A stretch of DNA of 64,000 nt from NCBI RefSeq assembly GCF_049959315.1, contig NZ_CP188201.1. One strand, given 5' to 3'. Below, in pieces: positions 52,796 to 61,589 of this stretch. The notes under the pieces are model-generated. The model was not told the origin of the DNA. It searched no databases and saw only the letters and a list, made by a program, of their open reading frames with translations. A program made the translations under genes and the position numbers. Each line of letters opens with the position of its first letter. The stretch's first letter is position 1. This stretch comes from Serratia proteamaculans_D. Its GTDB lineage: Bacteria > Pseudomonadota > Gammaproteobacteria > Enterobacterales > Enterobacteriaceae.

Positions 52796-54157
52796 ATGTT
52801 TGAAAATTTAACCGATCGTTTGTCGCGCACCCTGCGCAATATCAGCGGCCGTGGGCGGCTGACCGAAGAAAATATCAAGGAAACCCTGCGTGAAGTGCGC
52901 ATGGCATTGCTGGAAGCGGACGTTGCGCTGCCGGTGGTGCGGGACTTTATCAATCGCGTAAAAGAAAGCGCGGTCGGTCATGAAGTCAATAAAAGCCTCA
53001 CTCCTGGGCAAGAGTTTGTAAAAATCGTCAAGAGCGAGCTGATTGCCGCGATGGGCGAAGTGAACACCGAACTGAACCTGGCGGCACAACCGCCGGCAGT
53101 GGTGCTGATGGCGGGCCTGCAGGGTGCCGGTAAAACCACCAGCGTCGCCAAGCTCGGCAAGTTCCTGAAAGAAAAACAGAAGAAAAAAGTGTTGGTAGTT
53201 TCCGCTGACGTTTATCGCCCTGCGGCGATCAAACAGTTGGAAACGTTGGCGGAAAGCGTCGGCATCGACTTTTTCCCGTCCGATGTTAAAGACAAGCCAA
53301 TCGACATCGTTAACCGTGCACTGCAACAGGCCAAGCTGAAATTCTACGATGTTCTGATCGTCGATACCGCCGGCCGTTTGCACGTTGACGAAGCGATGAT
53401 GGACGAGATCAAACAGGTGCACGCGGCGATCAAGCCGGTGGAAACCCTGTTTGTGGTCGACGCCATGACCGGCCAGGATGCGGCCAACACCGCCAAGGCC
53501 TTTAACGAGGCGCTGCCGCTGACCGGCGTGGTGCTGACCAAGGTCGATGGCGATGCGCGCGGCGGTGCTGCGCTGTCCATCCGTCACATTACCGGCAAAC
53601 CGATCAAGTTCCTCGGCGTGGGTGAGAAAACCGAAGCGCTGGAGCCATTCCATCCGGACCGCGTGGCATCGCGGATTCTCGGCATGGGCGACGTACTGTC
53701 GCTGATTGAAGATATCGAAAGCAAAGTTGACCGCGAACAGGCGGAAAAACTGGCTAACAAGCTGAAGAAGGGCGACGGTTTCGATCTGACCGACTTCCTG
53801 GAGCAGCTCAAGCAGATGCGTAACATGGGCGGTATGGCCAGCATGCTGAGCAAACTGCCCGGTGCCGGCCAATTGCCGGACAATGTGAAATCGCAGATGG
53901 ACGACAAGGTTTTGGTGCGCATGGAGGCGATGATCAACTCGATGACGCTCAAAGAGCGCGCCAAACCGGAAATCATCAAAGGTTCGCGCAAGCGTCGTAT
54001 TGCGGTGGGTTCCGGCATGCAGGTGCAAGATGTTAACCGCTTGTTAAAGCAGTTCGACGACATGCAACGCATGATGAAAAAGATGAAGAAAGGCGGAATG
54101 GCGAAGATGATGCGCGGCATGAAAGGTATGATGCCGCCGGGCTTCCCAGGCCGCTGA
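52796..54157 (+). CDS. ffh: Signal recognition particle GTPase Ffh
   Basis: 453 aa, equal to E. coli. N domain, G domain with GLQGAGKTTSVAKLGKFL (near 104-121), DTAGR and TKVD, and the methionine-rich M domain ending MKGMMPPGFPGR, which binds signal sequences and 4.5S RNA. Confidence 0.98.
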   Translation: MFENLTDRLSRTLRNISGRGRLTEENIKETLREVRMALLEADVALPVVRDFINRVKESAVGHEVNKSLTPGQEFVKIVKSELIAAMGEVNTELNLAAQPPAVVLMAGLQGAGKTTSVAKLGKFLKEKQKKKVLVVSADVYRPAAIKQLETLAESVGIDFFPSDVKDKPIDIVNRALQQAKLKFYDVLIVDTAGRLHVDEAMMDEIKQVHAAIKPVETLFVVDAMTGQDAANTAKAFNEALPLTGVVLTKVDGDARGGAALSIRHITGKPIKFLGVGEKTEALEPFHPDRVASRILGMGDVLSLIEDIESKVDREQAEKLANKLKKGDGFDLTDFLEQLKQMRNMGGMASMLSKLPGAGQLPDNVKSQMDDKVLVRMEAMINSMTLKERAKPEIIKGSRKRRIAVGSGMQVQDVNRLLKQFDDMQRMMKKMKKGGMAKMMRGMKGMMPPGFPGR

Positions 54158-54268
54158 CAGCCGCTTGCCCTCTGGGGTGAGCCTGTTTAAGCATTTGCCG
54201 TTCGCGGTGAAAACCGCCCGAAATATTACTGGCGAAAAAAAGTAGTTGACGACGATCTACGCTTTCGA

Positions 54269-54347
54269 TTGCTTTTTGCGCCAAAATGAGTAAAATTTTC
54301 GGGCTTTTTATATTGCAACCGGGCCCCGTTCCCTCAATGGGGCCCGG
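54269..54347 (+). promoter_or_regulatory. rpsP operon promoter and leader hairpin
   Basis: TTGCTT (54269-54274), 16 bases, TAAAAT (54291-54296) may be the promoter. CCGGGCCCC (54319-54327) and GGGGCCCGG (54339-54347) form a perfect 9-bp GC stem followed by CTGTTTTATT, 26 bases before the rpsP ATG. It resembles a terminator in the leader and could attenuate the operon. Confidence 0.55.
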
Positions 54348-54373
54348 CTGTTTTATTAACTAAAGAGGATGTT

Positions 54374-54622
54374 ATGGTAACAATTCGTTTGGCACGTGGC
54401 GGCGCAAAAAAGCGTCCGTTCTATCAAGTAGTAGTGACCGACAGCCGCAATGCTCGTGATGGTCGTTTCATCGAGCGCGTAGGCTTCTTCAACCCGATCG
54501 CATCTGGTCAGGCTGAAGCACTGCGTCTGGACCTGGACCGCATCGAACATTGGGTCGGCCTGGGTGCAACTGTTTCTGATCGCGTTCACGCGCTGATCAA
54601 AGACGCTAAGAAAGCAGCTTAA
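54374..54622 (+). CDS. rpsP: 30S ribosomal protein S16
   Basis: 82 aa, starting VTIRLARGGAKKRPFYQVVV, the standard bS16. First gene of rpsP-rimM-trmD-rplS. AAGAGG precedes the ATG. Confidence 0.99.
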   Translation: MVTIRLARGGAKKRPFYQVVVTDSRNARDGRFIERVGFFNPIASGQAEALRLDLDRIEHWVGLGATVSDRVHALIKDAKKAA

Positions 54623-54640
54623 TCTGTCGCGGTGGTGGCA

Positions 54641-55189
54641 ATGAGCAAGCAACTCAAACCGGTAGCACCGATCGCGCCGATTGTACTCGGTAAAATGGGG
54701 TCTACTTACGGCATCCGTGGTTGGCTCAGAGTATTTTCATCCACCGAGAACGCCGAAAGCATTTTTGACTATCAGCCGTGGTTTATCCAGCAGGCGGGTC
54801 AATGGCAGCTTGTCGAGTTGGAAGACTGGAAGCGCCACAGTCAGGACCTGATCATCAAAGTCAAAGGCGTTGACGATCGGGATGCTGCGAATCTACTGAC
54901 CAATCGCGAGATCCTGGTAGATTCAAAACAACTTCCTCCGCTGGAGGGTGATGATTATTACTGGAAAGACCTTATGGGCTGCCAGGTCGTCACCACCACC
55001 GGCTACGAACTGGGTAAAGTCATAGATATGATGGAAACCGGTTCGAACGATGTGATGGTTGTGAAAGCTAACCTGAAAGATGCGTTCGGCATGAAGGAGC
55101 GGTTGGTCCCGTTTCTTCATGGGCAGGTTATCAAGAAAGTCGATCTCACTGCTCGCGTGATTGAAGCAGATTGGGATCCTGGTTTTTGA
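54641..55189 (+). CDS. rimM: 16S rRNA processing protein RimM
   Basis: 182 aa, equal to E. coli. RimM helps fold the 30S head around S19. N-terminal beta-barrel with LGKMGSTYGIRGWLRVFS and a PRC-barrel domain (YYWKDLMGCQV). The start is ATG 54641, as in E. coli. Confidence 0.98.
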   Translation: MSKQLKPVAPIAPIVLGKMGSTYGIRGWLRVFSSTENAESIFDYQPWFIQQAGQWQLVELEDWKRHSQDLIIKVKGVDDRDAANLLTNREILVDSKQLPPLEGDDYYWKDLMGCQVVTTTGYELGKVIDMMETGSNDVMVVKANLKDAFGMKERLVPFLHGQVIKKVDLTARVIEADWDPGF

Positions 55190-55241
55190 CCTCCGAATTA
55201 AACGGTCGAAACAAGTGGAATGACAGTATGGGGATTGGCTT

Positions 55242-56009
55242 GTGTTCATTGGTATTGTAAGCCTGTTTCCTGAGATGTTCCGCGCGATCACCGATTACGG
55301 GGTGACTGGCCGGGCAGTAAAAAATGGCCTGCTGAGCGTGCAGTGTTGGAGTCCACGTGACTTCACCTACGACCGGCATCGTACCGTGGACGATCGCCCT
55401 TATGGCGGCGGCCCGGGAATGCTGATGATGGTGCAACCCTTGCGGGAAGCCATTCATGCAGCAAAAGCAGCGGCAGGCGAGGGAGCAAAGGTGATTTATC
55501 TGTCACCTCAGGGGCGCAAGCTGGATCAAACCGGCGTGTGCGAACTGGCGGCCAACCCGAAGATGATTCTGGTGTGCGGTCGTTATGAAGGGGTAGATGA
55601 GCGCGTAATCCAAACCGAAATTGATGAAGAATGGTCAATCGGCGATTACGTTCTCAGCGGCGGGGAACTGCCGGCAATGACCCTGATTGATTCAGTCGCC
55701 CGCTTTATACCGGGTGTGCTGGGCCATCAGGCTTCAGCAGAAGAGGATTCTTTTGCCGATGGATTGCTGGACTGCCCGCACTATACCCGTCCTGAGGTGT
55801 TGGAAGGGATGGAGGTTCCGTCAGTTTTACTGTCGGGCAACCATGCCGAGATACGTCGCTGGCGCTTAAAGCAGTCGCTGGGCCGTACCTGGCTTAGAAG
55901 ACCTGAACTTCTGGAAAGCCTAGCTCTGACTGACGAGCAAGCGGTGTTGCTGGCTGAGTTCCAACGGGAACATCAGACCAAGCAGCAGGACTATGAAGGG
56001 AACGTCTGA
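55242..56009 (+). CDS. trmD: tRNA (guanine-37-N1)-methyltransferase TrmD
   Basis: 255 aa SPOUT methyltransferase making m1G37. Starts with GTG (FIGIVSLFPEMF). The SAM knot is in LVCGRYEGVDERV and IGDYVLSGGELPA. Known low translation relative to neighbours in E. coli fits the weak start. Confidence 0.98.
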   Translation: MFIGIVSLFPEMFRAITDYGVTGRAVKNGLLSVQCWSPRDFTYDRHRTVDDRPYGGGPGMLMMVQPLREAIHAAKAAAGEGAKVIYLSPQGRKLDQTGVCELAANPKMILVCGRYEGVDERVIQTEIDEEWSIGDYVLSGGELPAMTLIDSVARFIPGVLGHQASAEEDSFADGLLDCPHYTRPEVLEGMEVPSVLLSGNHAEIRRWRLKQSLGRTWLRRPELLESLALTDEQAVLLAEFQREHQTKQQDYEGNV

Positions 56010-56063
56010 GCAACTGGCTCGACGGGACCGATATATCAGTTTACCTAGGGTAAGAGACATATT

Positions 56064-56420
56064 ATGAGCAACATTATTAAGCAAATTGAACAAGAGCAGA
56101 TGAAGCAAGACGTACCTGCATTCCGTCCGGGTGATTCCGTGGAAGTTAAGGTATGGGTCGTTGAAGGTAGCAAAAAACGTCTGCAGGCATTCGAGGGCGT
56201 GGTTATCGCTATCCGTAACCGCGGTCTGCACTCTGCATTCACTGTTCGTAAGATTTCCAACGGCGAAGGTGTTGAGCGTGTATTCCAGACTCACTCACCA
56301 GTAATTGACAGCATTGCTGTTAAACGTCGTGGTGCCGTTCGTAAAGCCAAACTGTACTATCTGCGTGAGCGTACTGGTAAGTCTGCTCGTATCAAAGAGC
56401 GTCTGAACCGCGTCGGCTAA
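56064..56420 (+). CDS. rplS: 50S ribosomal protein L19
   Basis: 118 aa, bL19, with [16 protein letters not shown] and [17 protein letters not shown]. Last gene of the operon, and the last chromosomal core gene before the phage-tail module. Confidence 0.98.
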
Positions 56421-56447
56421 CGCTGCATCCAAAAGTTAATAACTATG

Positions 56448-56479
56448 AAGGGGTTGGCAATATGCCGGCCCCTTTTTTT
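56448..56479 (+). terminator. rplS operon terminator
   Basis: AAGGGGTTGGC-aatat-GCCGGCCCCTT with a T run of seven. Standard end of the trmD operon. Confidence 0.88.
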
Positions 56480-56544
56480 ATGCTTAAAATCTATTGATTG
56501 CATTTGCAAGATTTTGTTTCGTAAAAGTAAGTTTCTGCAGATAT

Positions 56545-56571
56545 AAAAAAGCCTGCGGTGGCAGGCTTTTT
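56545..56571. terminator. Terminator at the end of the phage-tail module
   Basis: AAAAAGCCTGC-GGTG-GCAGGCTTTTT. On the minus strand it ends the ogr transcript four bases after its stop. The 65 bases between this and the rplS terminator are where a phage attachment site would lie. Confidence 0.8.
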
Positions 56572-56574
56572 GCA

Positions 56575-56793
56575 TTACAGCGCGGCGGCGCGCGGCTTGG
56601 CTTTTTCCGGGTGCGGCTGAGCCGGAATAATATCGCCAGGCTTTACAATCACTCGCGCGACGGACTCATGCGTGGCGAAGGTGCAGCTGCAGTTAATGTT
56701 CTGGCATTGGTGATAGCGCTCTTTGGTCGCTTCACTCAGGTAACGGCTGGAGCGAGTATGGGCCACGCTACCGCAAAGTGGACAGTGCATCAT
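56575..56793 (-). CDS. ogr: P2 Ogr/Delta-family late-gene activator
   Basis: 72-aa zinc-finger activator close to P2 Ogr. Zinc Cys pairs CPLC and CQNINC, with the conserved SSRYLSEATKERYHQC and FATHESVARVIVKPG. Ogr contacts the RNA polymerase alpha subunit at phage late promoters, whose sites are TGTTGT-N12-ACAACA. A sigma70 promoter (TTGCTT-16-TATTAT) and AGAGGGA precede it. A full-length ogr suggests the late genes can still be switched on. Confidence 0.93.
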   Translation of the reverse strand: MMHCPLCGSVAHTRSSRYLSEATKERYHQCQNINCSCTFATHESVARVIVKPGDIIPAQPHPEKAKPRAAAL

Positions 56794-56883
56794 AGTTGAA
56801 TCCCTCTTTCGACTGCATCAAGTTATATGACTTATAATAGCTCAGTGGATTGCAAAAGCAAGATTCAATTTTCGAAAGCGAGA

Positions 56884-58038
56884 TTAATTTTCTTTGGTAG
56901 TGATCTCAACACCCTCAATGTAGACGTTAAGTTCCAGGTTACTGAAAAAACCACTGTTGCTTAAGGTATGAGTGATCTTATTAACCACCCACAGCTGCTG
57001 ATCGATAGCTTCCTTAAAACCATAAACTCGGATGGGGGTCTCAGGGAACAGATCTGGCTGCCCGGTGGCCAGGCTGATACTGAAGGTTGCGATCCCTCTT
57101 TGTAATTGTTCAAACAGTGACTGAGCTGCCCGCATGGCGGTTTCTTTATCACGATAGATTTTTGCAATGTGGCAGACATGCTTCTCTTTACCGACCATAT
57201 AGCTACTGGTTTGCTGTGGAGCGGTAGTTGTTTTGTCAGCGAATTTGGCGGCAGGATGCCGGGATGTACTGGCTTTTACCTGTGGGATTTCCCGTTCTAC
57301 TTGTACGCTGCTGTTGGCTTGCTCCGGATGTTCGGTATTCAGCCAACTGGCGCTGACACCGGTGTAACCGCCGCGATCTTTCAGTTCAAAACGGTGAGTG
57401 TCGCCGTCACTGCGGGTCAGTGTTTTAATAGGGTTTGGCTCGCCAAGCGGGCTACGACCAAACCCGGGTTTGATAAACTGCAGGCGCTGGTATTTGATAG
57501 TCACTCGTGCACTATTTGCCAAGGCCAACCGGGAAAGAAATTGAACATCGGTCTCATTGGTTTGGTCGATATGCGCAATCTTTATTGCGGCCAACTCATC
57601 GCTCAAATAGGGGGTGTTCAGCCCATTACGCGTTGAAATTTGTTGCACGATTTCGCCAAAAGTCTTGTCTGAATAAGACTCGCTGCGGGATTCGTTTAAC
57701 GAGCCACGAAAATCAACGCTACGGGCTGTGATTGAGATGAGATCTGGAGCGCCAGTGTGGATGATAGTATCGACAATAAACTTGCCCTGGCCAACCAGAG
57801 CTGAGTTATTCCAACCAAGAAACAACTCCAGAATAGCTCCCCGACTGGGCAGGGACATCAGGCCATCGCTGTCGTCCAGATTAATGGTCAATTGATCGGC
57901 GCTCAGGCCGCCATTATCGACCATGTTTAACGAGATCAGTCGCTGACGGATATCGTTGGTAATATCCTTATCTGCCAGCGTCAGGATAAAGTCGGGTGCC
58001 GGTTTGGCCCCCATAGGTTGATAAACATCGGCGATCAT
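56884..58038 (-). CDS. P2 gpD-like baseplate hub/tail protein
   Basis: 384 aa (P2 D is 387). Late control protein D family; forms the tail hub, structurally like T4 gp27. Features LTLADKDITNDIRQRL at the N-terminus and FGEIVQQISTRNGL mid-protein. ATG overlaps the gpU stop by four bases. Complete. Confidence 0.92.
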   Translation of the reverse strand: MIADVYQPMGAKPAPDFILTLADKDITNDIRQRLISLNMVDNGGLSADQLTINLDDSDGLMSLPSRGAILELFLGWNNSALVGQGKFIVDTIIHTGAPDLISITARSVDFRGSLNESRSESYSDKTFGEIVQQISTRNGLNTPYLSDELAAIKIAHIDQTNETDVQFLSRLALANSARVTIKYQRLQFIKPGFGRSPLGEPNPIKTLTRSDGDTHRFELKDRGGYTGVSASWLNTEHPEQANSSVQVEREIPQVKASTSRHPAAKFADKTTTAPQQTSSYMVGKEKHVCHIAKIYRDKETAMRAAQSLFEQLQRGIATFSISLATGQPDLFPETPIRVYGFKEAIDQQLWVVNKITHTLSNSGFFSNLELNVYIEGVEITTKEN

Positions 58039-58496
58039 AATGATATTCCCGTCGCTTTTTGCGCTTTCGCCAGCAGGTCGCCAGCCTGGTGGCGCAAATC
58101 GCCGAACATGGCATGCAGAGATTCATCTACGCGCTTTAATGTGATGGTGAAGGAAATTTGGCGCGGTTGACCGTTAGCGAAAAATTCTTTGCTGTCCTGA
58201 GTGATTTTCTCGATCACGAACATGCCGTAAATGGTGCCGCTGCCTTCAATAAGCGGCCAGGCACGCCCTTGTTCGGCCATGGTTTGCAGCGTCAGTAAAG
58301 ATAGCCGCCCACCGGTTAGCTCAGGCAACAGTTGTCCGCTTAAGGTGATAGTTTCGCCATCCACGCCCAAAAATTGAGCACTTGGCCTTTGGCCGACGCG
58401 ACTTCCTGTCGGCCAGCGATAGCTCAGCTGACGGTTCATGGTTTGGTAGGGCAGGGTGCGTAACATAAATACGAACAGTCCCAGAGTTAGCATCAT
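58035..58496 (-). CDS. P2 gpU-like tail protein
   Basis: 153 aa (P2 U is 159). Near-identical blocks with P2 U: LGLFVFMLRTLPYQ, LTGGRLSLLTLQTMAEQG, WPLIEGSGTIYGMFVIE. A tail terminator/baseplate-associated protein in P2. 12 bases follow the gpT stop. Confidence 0.92.
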   Translation of the reverse strand: MMLTLGLFVFMLRTLPYQTMNRQLSYRWPTGSRVGQRPSAQFLGVDGETITLSGQLLPELTGGRLSLLTLQTMAEQGRAWPLIEGSGTIYGMFVIEKITQDSKEFFANGQPRQISFTITLKRVDESLHAMFGDLRHQAGDLLAKAQKATGISL

Positions 58497-58508
58497 TAGT
58501 CTGGCTCC

Positions 58509-60566
58509 TTATACCTGCGCATAAGCGCTGAGGTGCTGATTACGGCGAGTATTTTCGATGTCCATCATGGCTGAACGGACGACACGTTCCATTTCGTCAC
58601 GGGTAGTTCCCTCCGGTACGTTGATGGCGATGTTATTGGTTAGTACGCTGTTATCCGAAAGGTTAGGGGGAGCGGTTGGGCGAACGGCACGATAGTTTTC
58701 GTTGCCCAAACTCAACACGCCACCGCTGGGGGAAAGGCTGCTGTCATATTTTTCCGAGGTTGGATCCCTTTTTTCATTGCTAAACCATCCAATGGCCGAA
58801 TCAATGATGCCTCGTGCCTTGCCGATTAAGCCAATCAACTGGTTAAGCGCATCGCCGGGCAGCCTGAATGCCCAAACCAGCCATTCGCCCAGCATTTTTC
58901 CGTAAGCCGCTGCGGTGTTCAGTTCTTCCTGAGTGCTTTTTATCGGTGTCAATAATTGCATAAACCAGTTATAGACCGGTTTTAACTTGTCCATGAGGCT
59001 GTTGAAGGCAGTAATCACTGGAGAAAATGCCTCACTAATAGGACCCATTGCCGTACTGAAACTTTCCGCGACTCCGCCGATAAAGGCGCTAATCGGTTCC
59101 CAATATTTATAGATTAAGGCGGCCCCTCCGACGATCGCTGCGACTACGGCGACAATGGGCAGGCTGAGGGCAGCAAAAACTCCGGCTATCATGCCGCCAA
59201 CGGAAGTGAATACGGTGCCCAGTAGACCCGCACCGGCCATCAGCATGTTAATGGCGCTCAGCGCCGGCACGATAAAGGTACCTATGGTTGACAGGCCGCC
59301 AATCAGTGCGGTTACGGCAATGGCTACTGTCATCAGGGTATTGGCCAACGCGGGGTTTTCTTTTGACCATTGGCCCAGGGTGTTCAGCCAGCTGGTTGCG
59401 GTTTGCGTTAACTGCCGTAGGGCTGAGTTTTGCCCATCGAACAGGTCGATGCGGATGCTGTCCCAGGAGGCGAACAGTTTCTTGATATCGCCATCCAGGT
59501 TATCCCCCCGTACGGTGACCATCGCCTGAGCGGCGCCATCAACGCTCCCCAGGCTGTGCCCTTGTGGGGCCAACTGTGCGGCGGTTTGCTCCAGGCCCTG
59601 TCCACTCTGGAGGGCTGCCGGTGCGGCGGTCCGCATTTTTTTGTCGAACTCATCAAGGCTCCACTGATAACTACTGCTGGCTTTGGCCATTATATCGGCG
59701 ATATTTTCAGCCTGATCGGCCGGCAGCTGAAACGCCTGCTGGATACCCGATAGCGCTTTTACTGCCTGCTCGATGCTGCTGCCGCTGGCCTTGGCCAGAT
59801 TCAGTGCTGCGGGGGCCGCAGCCAAAACTTCCTGAGGGTTGTAGCCAGCGGCGGCCAGAGCGGATTGCGTTTCAGCGACCTCCTGCGGGGACTGTCCCTT
59901 GGACACCCTGCCGGTTGCCTGCTGGCGCAGGGCTGTTAACCGGTGGTCGTCTTTGTTTAATCCCAACTGCGCCTGCACACCGGACATCTGCTGTTCAAAC
60001 TTCATACCCGGTGCCAGCAAATCTTTACCCGTATTGAAGGCAGTACCTGCCAGTCCCAACCCCTTTGAAGCAACATCGCGAATCTTTCCAATTCCGTTCT
60101 GTCGGGTTTGAAAATCACCAAGCACTTCTGTGCGTCTTTGCTGACTTAGTTTTTGGCGGACGCGTTGTTGGCGGCTAAGAAGGTTTTGGGCGGTCTCTGA
60201 TTTTTCTTGTGAGCGTTGCTGGGCGCCGGTTAAATCGGCGGTATCAATCCCTTTGCCCTGGAGCCGTTTTTCCAGATGGCCTTGCTGGAGCGATAAAATG
60301 GCTCCACGGGCCTTTTGCACGACGTGACTGAGATTCGCCTGCTGTGCCGTTTCAATATCTTTGGGGGAAGATAAAAATGCGGGCAAAGCCATACGGGTAT
60401 TTTGAATTGCATCAAGCTCAATCAGTACGTCGGCCTGCGCCGCTTTTATCTTCAGTAATTGGGTAAGTTGAGCCTGGTTTTTTTGTTCTGTTTTTAGCCG
60501 CTTTTGTTGGTTGCGGATGCTGGTGTCCGCGTTTGCCAACGCTTTTTTGCTGCCGCTGCTACTCAT
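58509..60566 (-). CDS. P2 gpT-like tail tape-measure protein
   Basis: 685 aa, shorter than P2 T (about 815). N-terminal 200 residues are helical and rich in Q/K/R coiled coil; a hydrophobic block (TLMTVAIAVTALIGGLSTIG to VAAIVGGAALIY) occupies about 405-490, as in tape-measure proteins that insert into the membrane. Length sets tail length, so this tail should be shorter than that of P2. Starts inside the end of the E' frame (8-base overlap). Confidence 0.9.
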   Translation of the reverse strand: MSSSGSKKALANADTSIRNQQKRLKTEQKNQAQLTQLLKIKAAQADVLIELDAIQNTRMALPAFLSSPKDIETAQQANLSHVVQKARGAILSLQQGHLEKRLQGKGIDTADLTGAQQRSQEKSETAQNLLSRQQRVRQKLSQQRRTEVLGDFQTRQNGIGKIRDVASKGLGLAGTAFNTGKDLLAPGMKFEQQMSGVQAQLGLNKDDHRLTALRQQATGRVSKGQSPQEVAETQSALAAAGYNPQEVLAAAPAALNLAKASGSSIEQAVKALSGIQQAFQLPADQAENIADIMAKASSSYQWSLDEFDKKMRTAAPAALQSGQGLEQTAAQLAPQGHSLGSVDGAAQAMVTVRGDNLDGDIKKLFASWDSIRIDLFDGQNSALRQLTQTATSWLNTLGQWSKENPALANTLMTVAIAVTALIGGLSTIGTFIVPALSAINMLMAGAGLLGTVFTSVGGMIAGVFAALSLPIVAVVAAIVGGAALIYKYWEPISAFIGGVAESFSTAMGPISEAFSPVITAFNSLMDKLKPVYNWFMQLLTPIKSTQEELNTAAAYGKMLGEWLVWAFRLPGDALNQLIGLIGKARGIIDSAIGWFSNEKRDPTSEKYDSSLSPSGGVLSLGNENYRAVRPTAPPNLSDNSVLTNNIAINVPEGTTRDEMERVVRSAMMDIENTRRNQHLSAYAQV

Positions 60567-61013
60567 CTGTATTTACTCCACTACGTTGAAGGGCCTTATA
60601 GCGCCAGTCCATCAGCTCGGTCAGCGTCATGCCGTTCATCTCCGATGGCGGCCAGTGAAAAATCACTGCGATGTCCGCCATCAGGTCGTCCACGGTCAGA
60701 ACGGGGTCGATGTTTACTCGGCCGATTTCGGTGACAAAAAACCGATCACCTGGCCGGCCAGCGCAATCAGGTCCGGCAGTTCCAGACGGGCGCACTCTTC
60801 TTTGGTCAGGTTTGGATAGGTCACGCGCGGCAGGATGGTGATCAGGGCGTCGACGTCGGCGTTGGCCAGCGACGCCAGACCGATACCGCGCAGGCTGCCT
60901 GCATTCGGTTTGGTGACCTGGACTTCACGGATCTCGCTGTCGCCACGTTTGATCGGGGTTTCCAGCATTACGGTGTTTTCTGGGGATGCATTCAGTTCCA
61001 TGGGGGTATCCAA
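60559..61013 (-). CDS. gpE+E' tail assembly chaperone by -1 frameshift
   Basis: Reading gpE from 61013 and slipping back one base at T-TTT-TTG (60741-60735) continues as FVTEIGRVNIDP to the stop at 60559, giving about 151 aa (P2 E+E' is about 142). This long form recruits the tape measure in the same way as lambda gpGT. The E' part ends DWRYKALQRSGVNTDE and overlaps gpT. Confidence 0.85.
60714..61013 (-). CDS. P2 gpE-like tail assembly protein (short form)
   Basis: 99 aa (P2 E is 91). The zero-frame product, ending LAGQVIGFLSPKSAE past the slippery site. It is needed in excess over the fused form. Starts 53 bases after FII. Confidence 0.85.
   Translation of the reverse strand: MDTPMELNASPENTVMLETPIKRGDSEIREVQVTKPNAGSLRGIGLASLANADVDALITILPRVTYPNLTKEECARLELPDLIALAGQVIGFLSPKSAE
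60735..60741 (-). promoter_or_regulatory. Programmed -1 frameshift site in gpE
   Basis: On the minus strand the heptamer T-TTT-TTG sits in phase (GGT TTT TTG) and both tRNAs can re-pair in the -1 frame (TTT TTT G). It is 17 bases after the last GlyGln codons and before the short-form stop. P2 uses the same type of heptamer at this gene. Confidence 0.85.
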
Positions 61014-61066
61014 TTATTGTCAGAGGAAGCAGGGCCAGCACCAAGGCTGGCCATTGAAGTGATAAA

Positions 61067-61576
61067 TTACAGGCCGATAGCGCGGCGGTGAGCCGCCAGC
61101 AGATCCACACCGTCAACTTTTTCGATCATGTTGACGGTATCGATCTCGATCAGCTCTTTGCCGTCGATGCTCAGCTTGAAGTAGGTACAGTCGGTAGAAA
61201 CCTTGGTCTCGGTGTCTTCGCCTTGTTTGAAGTCGCCGCTGTCGATTTCTTTGTGGCGACCGCGCATGACCACTTCGAGCGCCGATACTTCACCGGTGTC
61301 ATCGCGCTGGAAAGAACCGGTGAAGCGCAGGGGTACCGCATCGACGCGGCCCCATTGCTTCAGCACCAGCTCATCGATGCCGCCCATGGTCCATTCGACC
61401 ACCAGCGCATCGTCATCCAGACCGAAGTCCACCGACGCTGCACCGCTCATACCGCCACCGCGGAATTTCTCCAGCTTGCGGGTCAGTTTTGGCAGGGTCA
61501 TGGCGGAGACCACGCCCATGTAGTTGAAGCCATCGTTAAACAGGTTCAGGTATTTCAGTTTTTTTGGCAGTGCCAT
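61067..61576 (-). CDS. P2 FII-like tail tube protein
   Basis: 169 aa (P2 FII is 172). Forms the inner tube of the contractile tail. Typical start ALPKKLKYLNLFNDGFNYMG and block RFTGSFQRDDTGEVSALEVV. 13 bases follow the sheath gene. Predicted mass near 19 kDa. Confidence 0.95.
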   Translation of the reverse strand: MALPKKLKYLNLFNDGFNYMGVVSAMTLPKLTRKLEKFRGGGMSGAASVDFGLDDDALVVEWTMGGIDELVLKQWGRVDAVPLRFTGSFQRDDTGEVSALEVVMRGRHKEIDSGDFKQGEDTETKVSTDCTYFKLSIDGKELIEIDTVNMIEKVDGVDLLAAHRRAIGL

Positions 61577-61589
61577 GATTCAGGTCTCC

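Noticed and set aside
52808..54028. Minus-strand open frame of 406 codons opposite ffh
   Set aside because: Antisense to ffh along its full length; histidine and phenylalanine rich product typical of a shadow frame.
56480..56545. Phage attachment site between rplS and the tail module
   Set aside because: A likely place, but no direct repeat partner can be seen because the other end of the element is outside the window.
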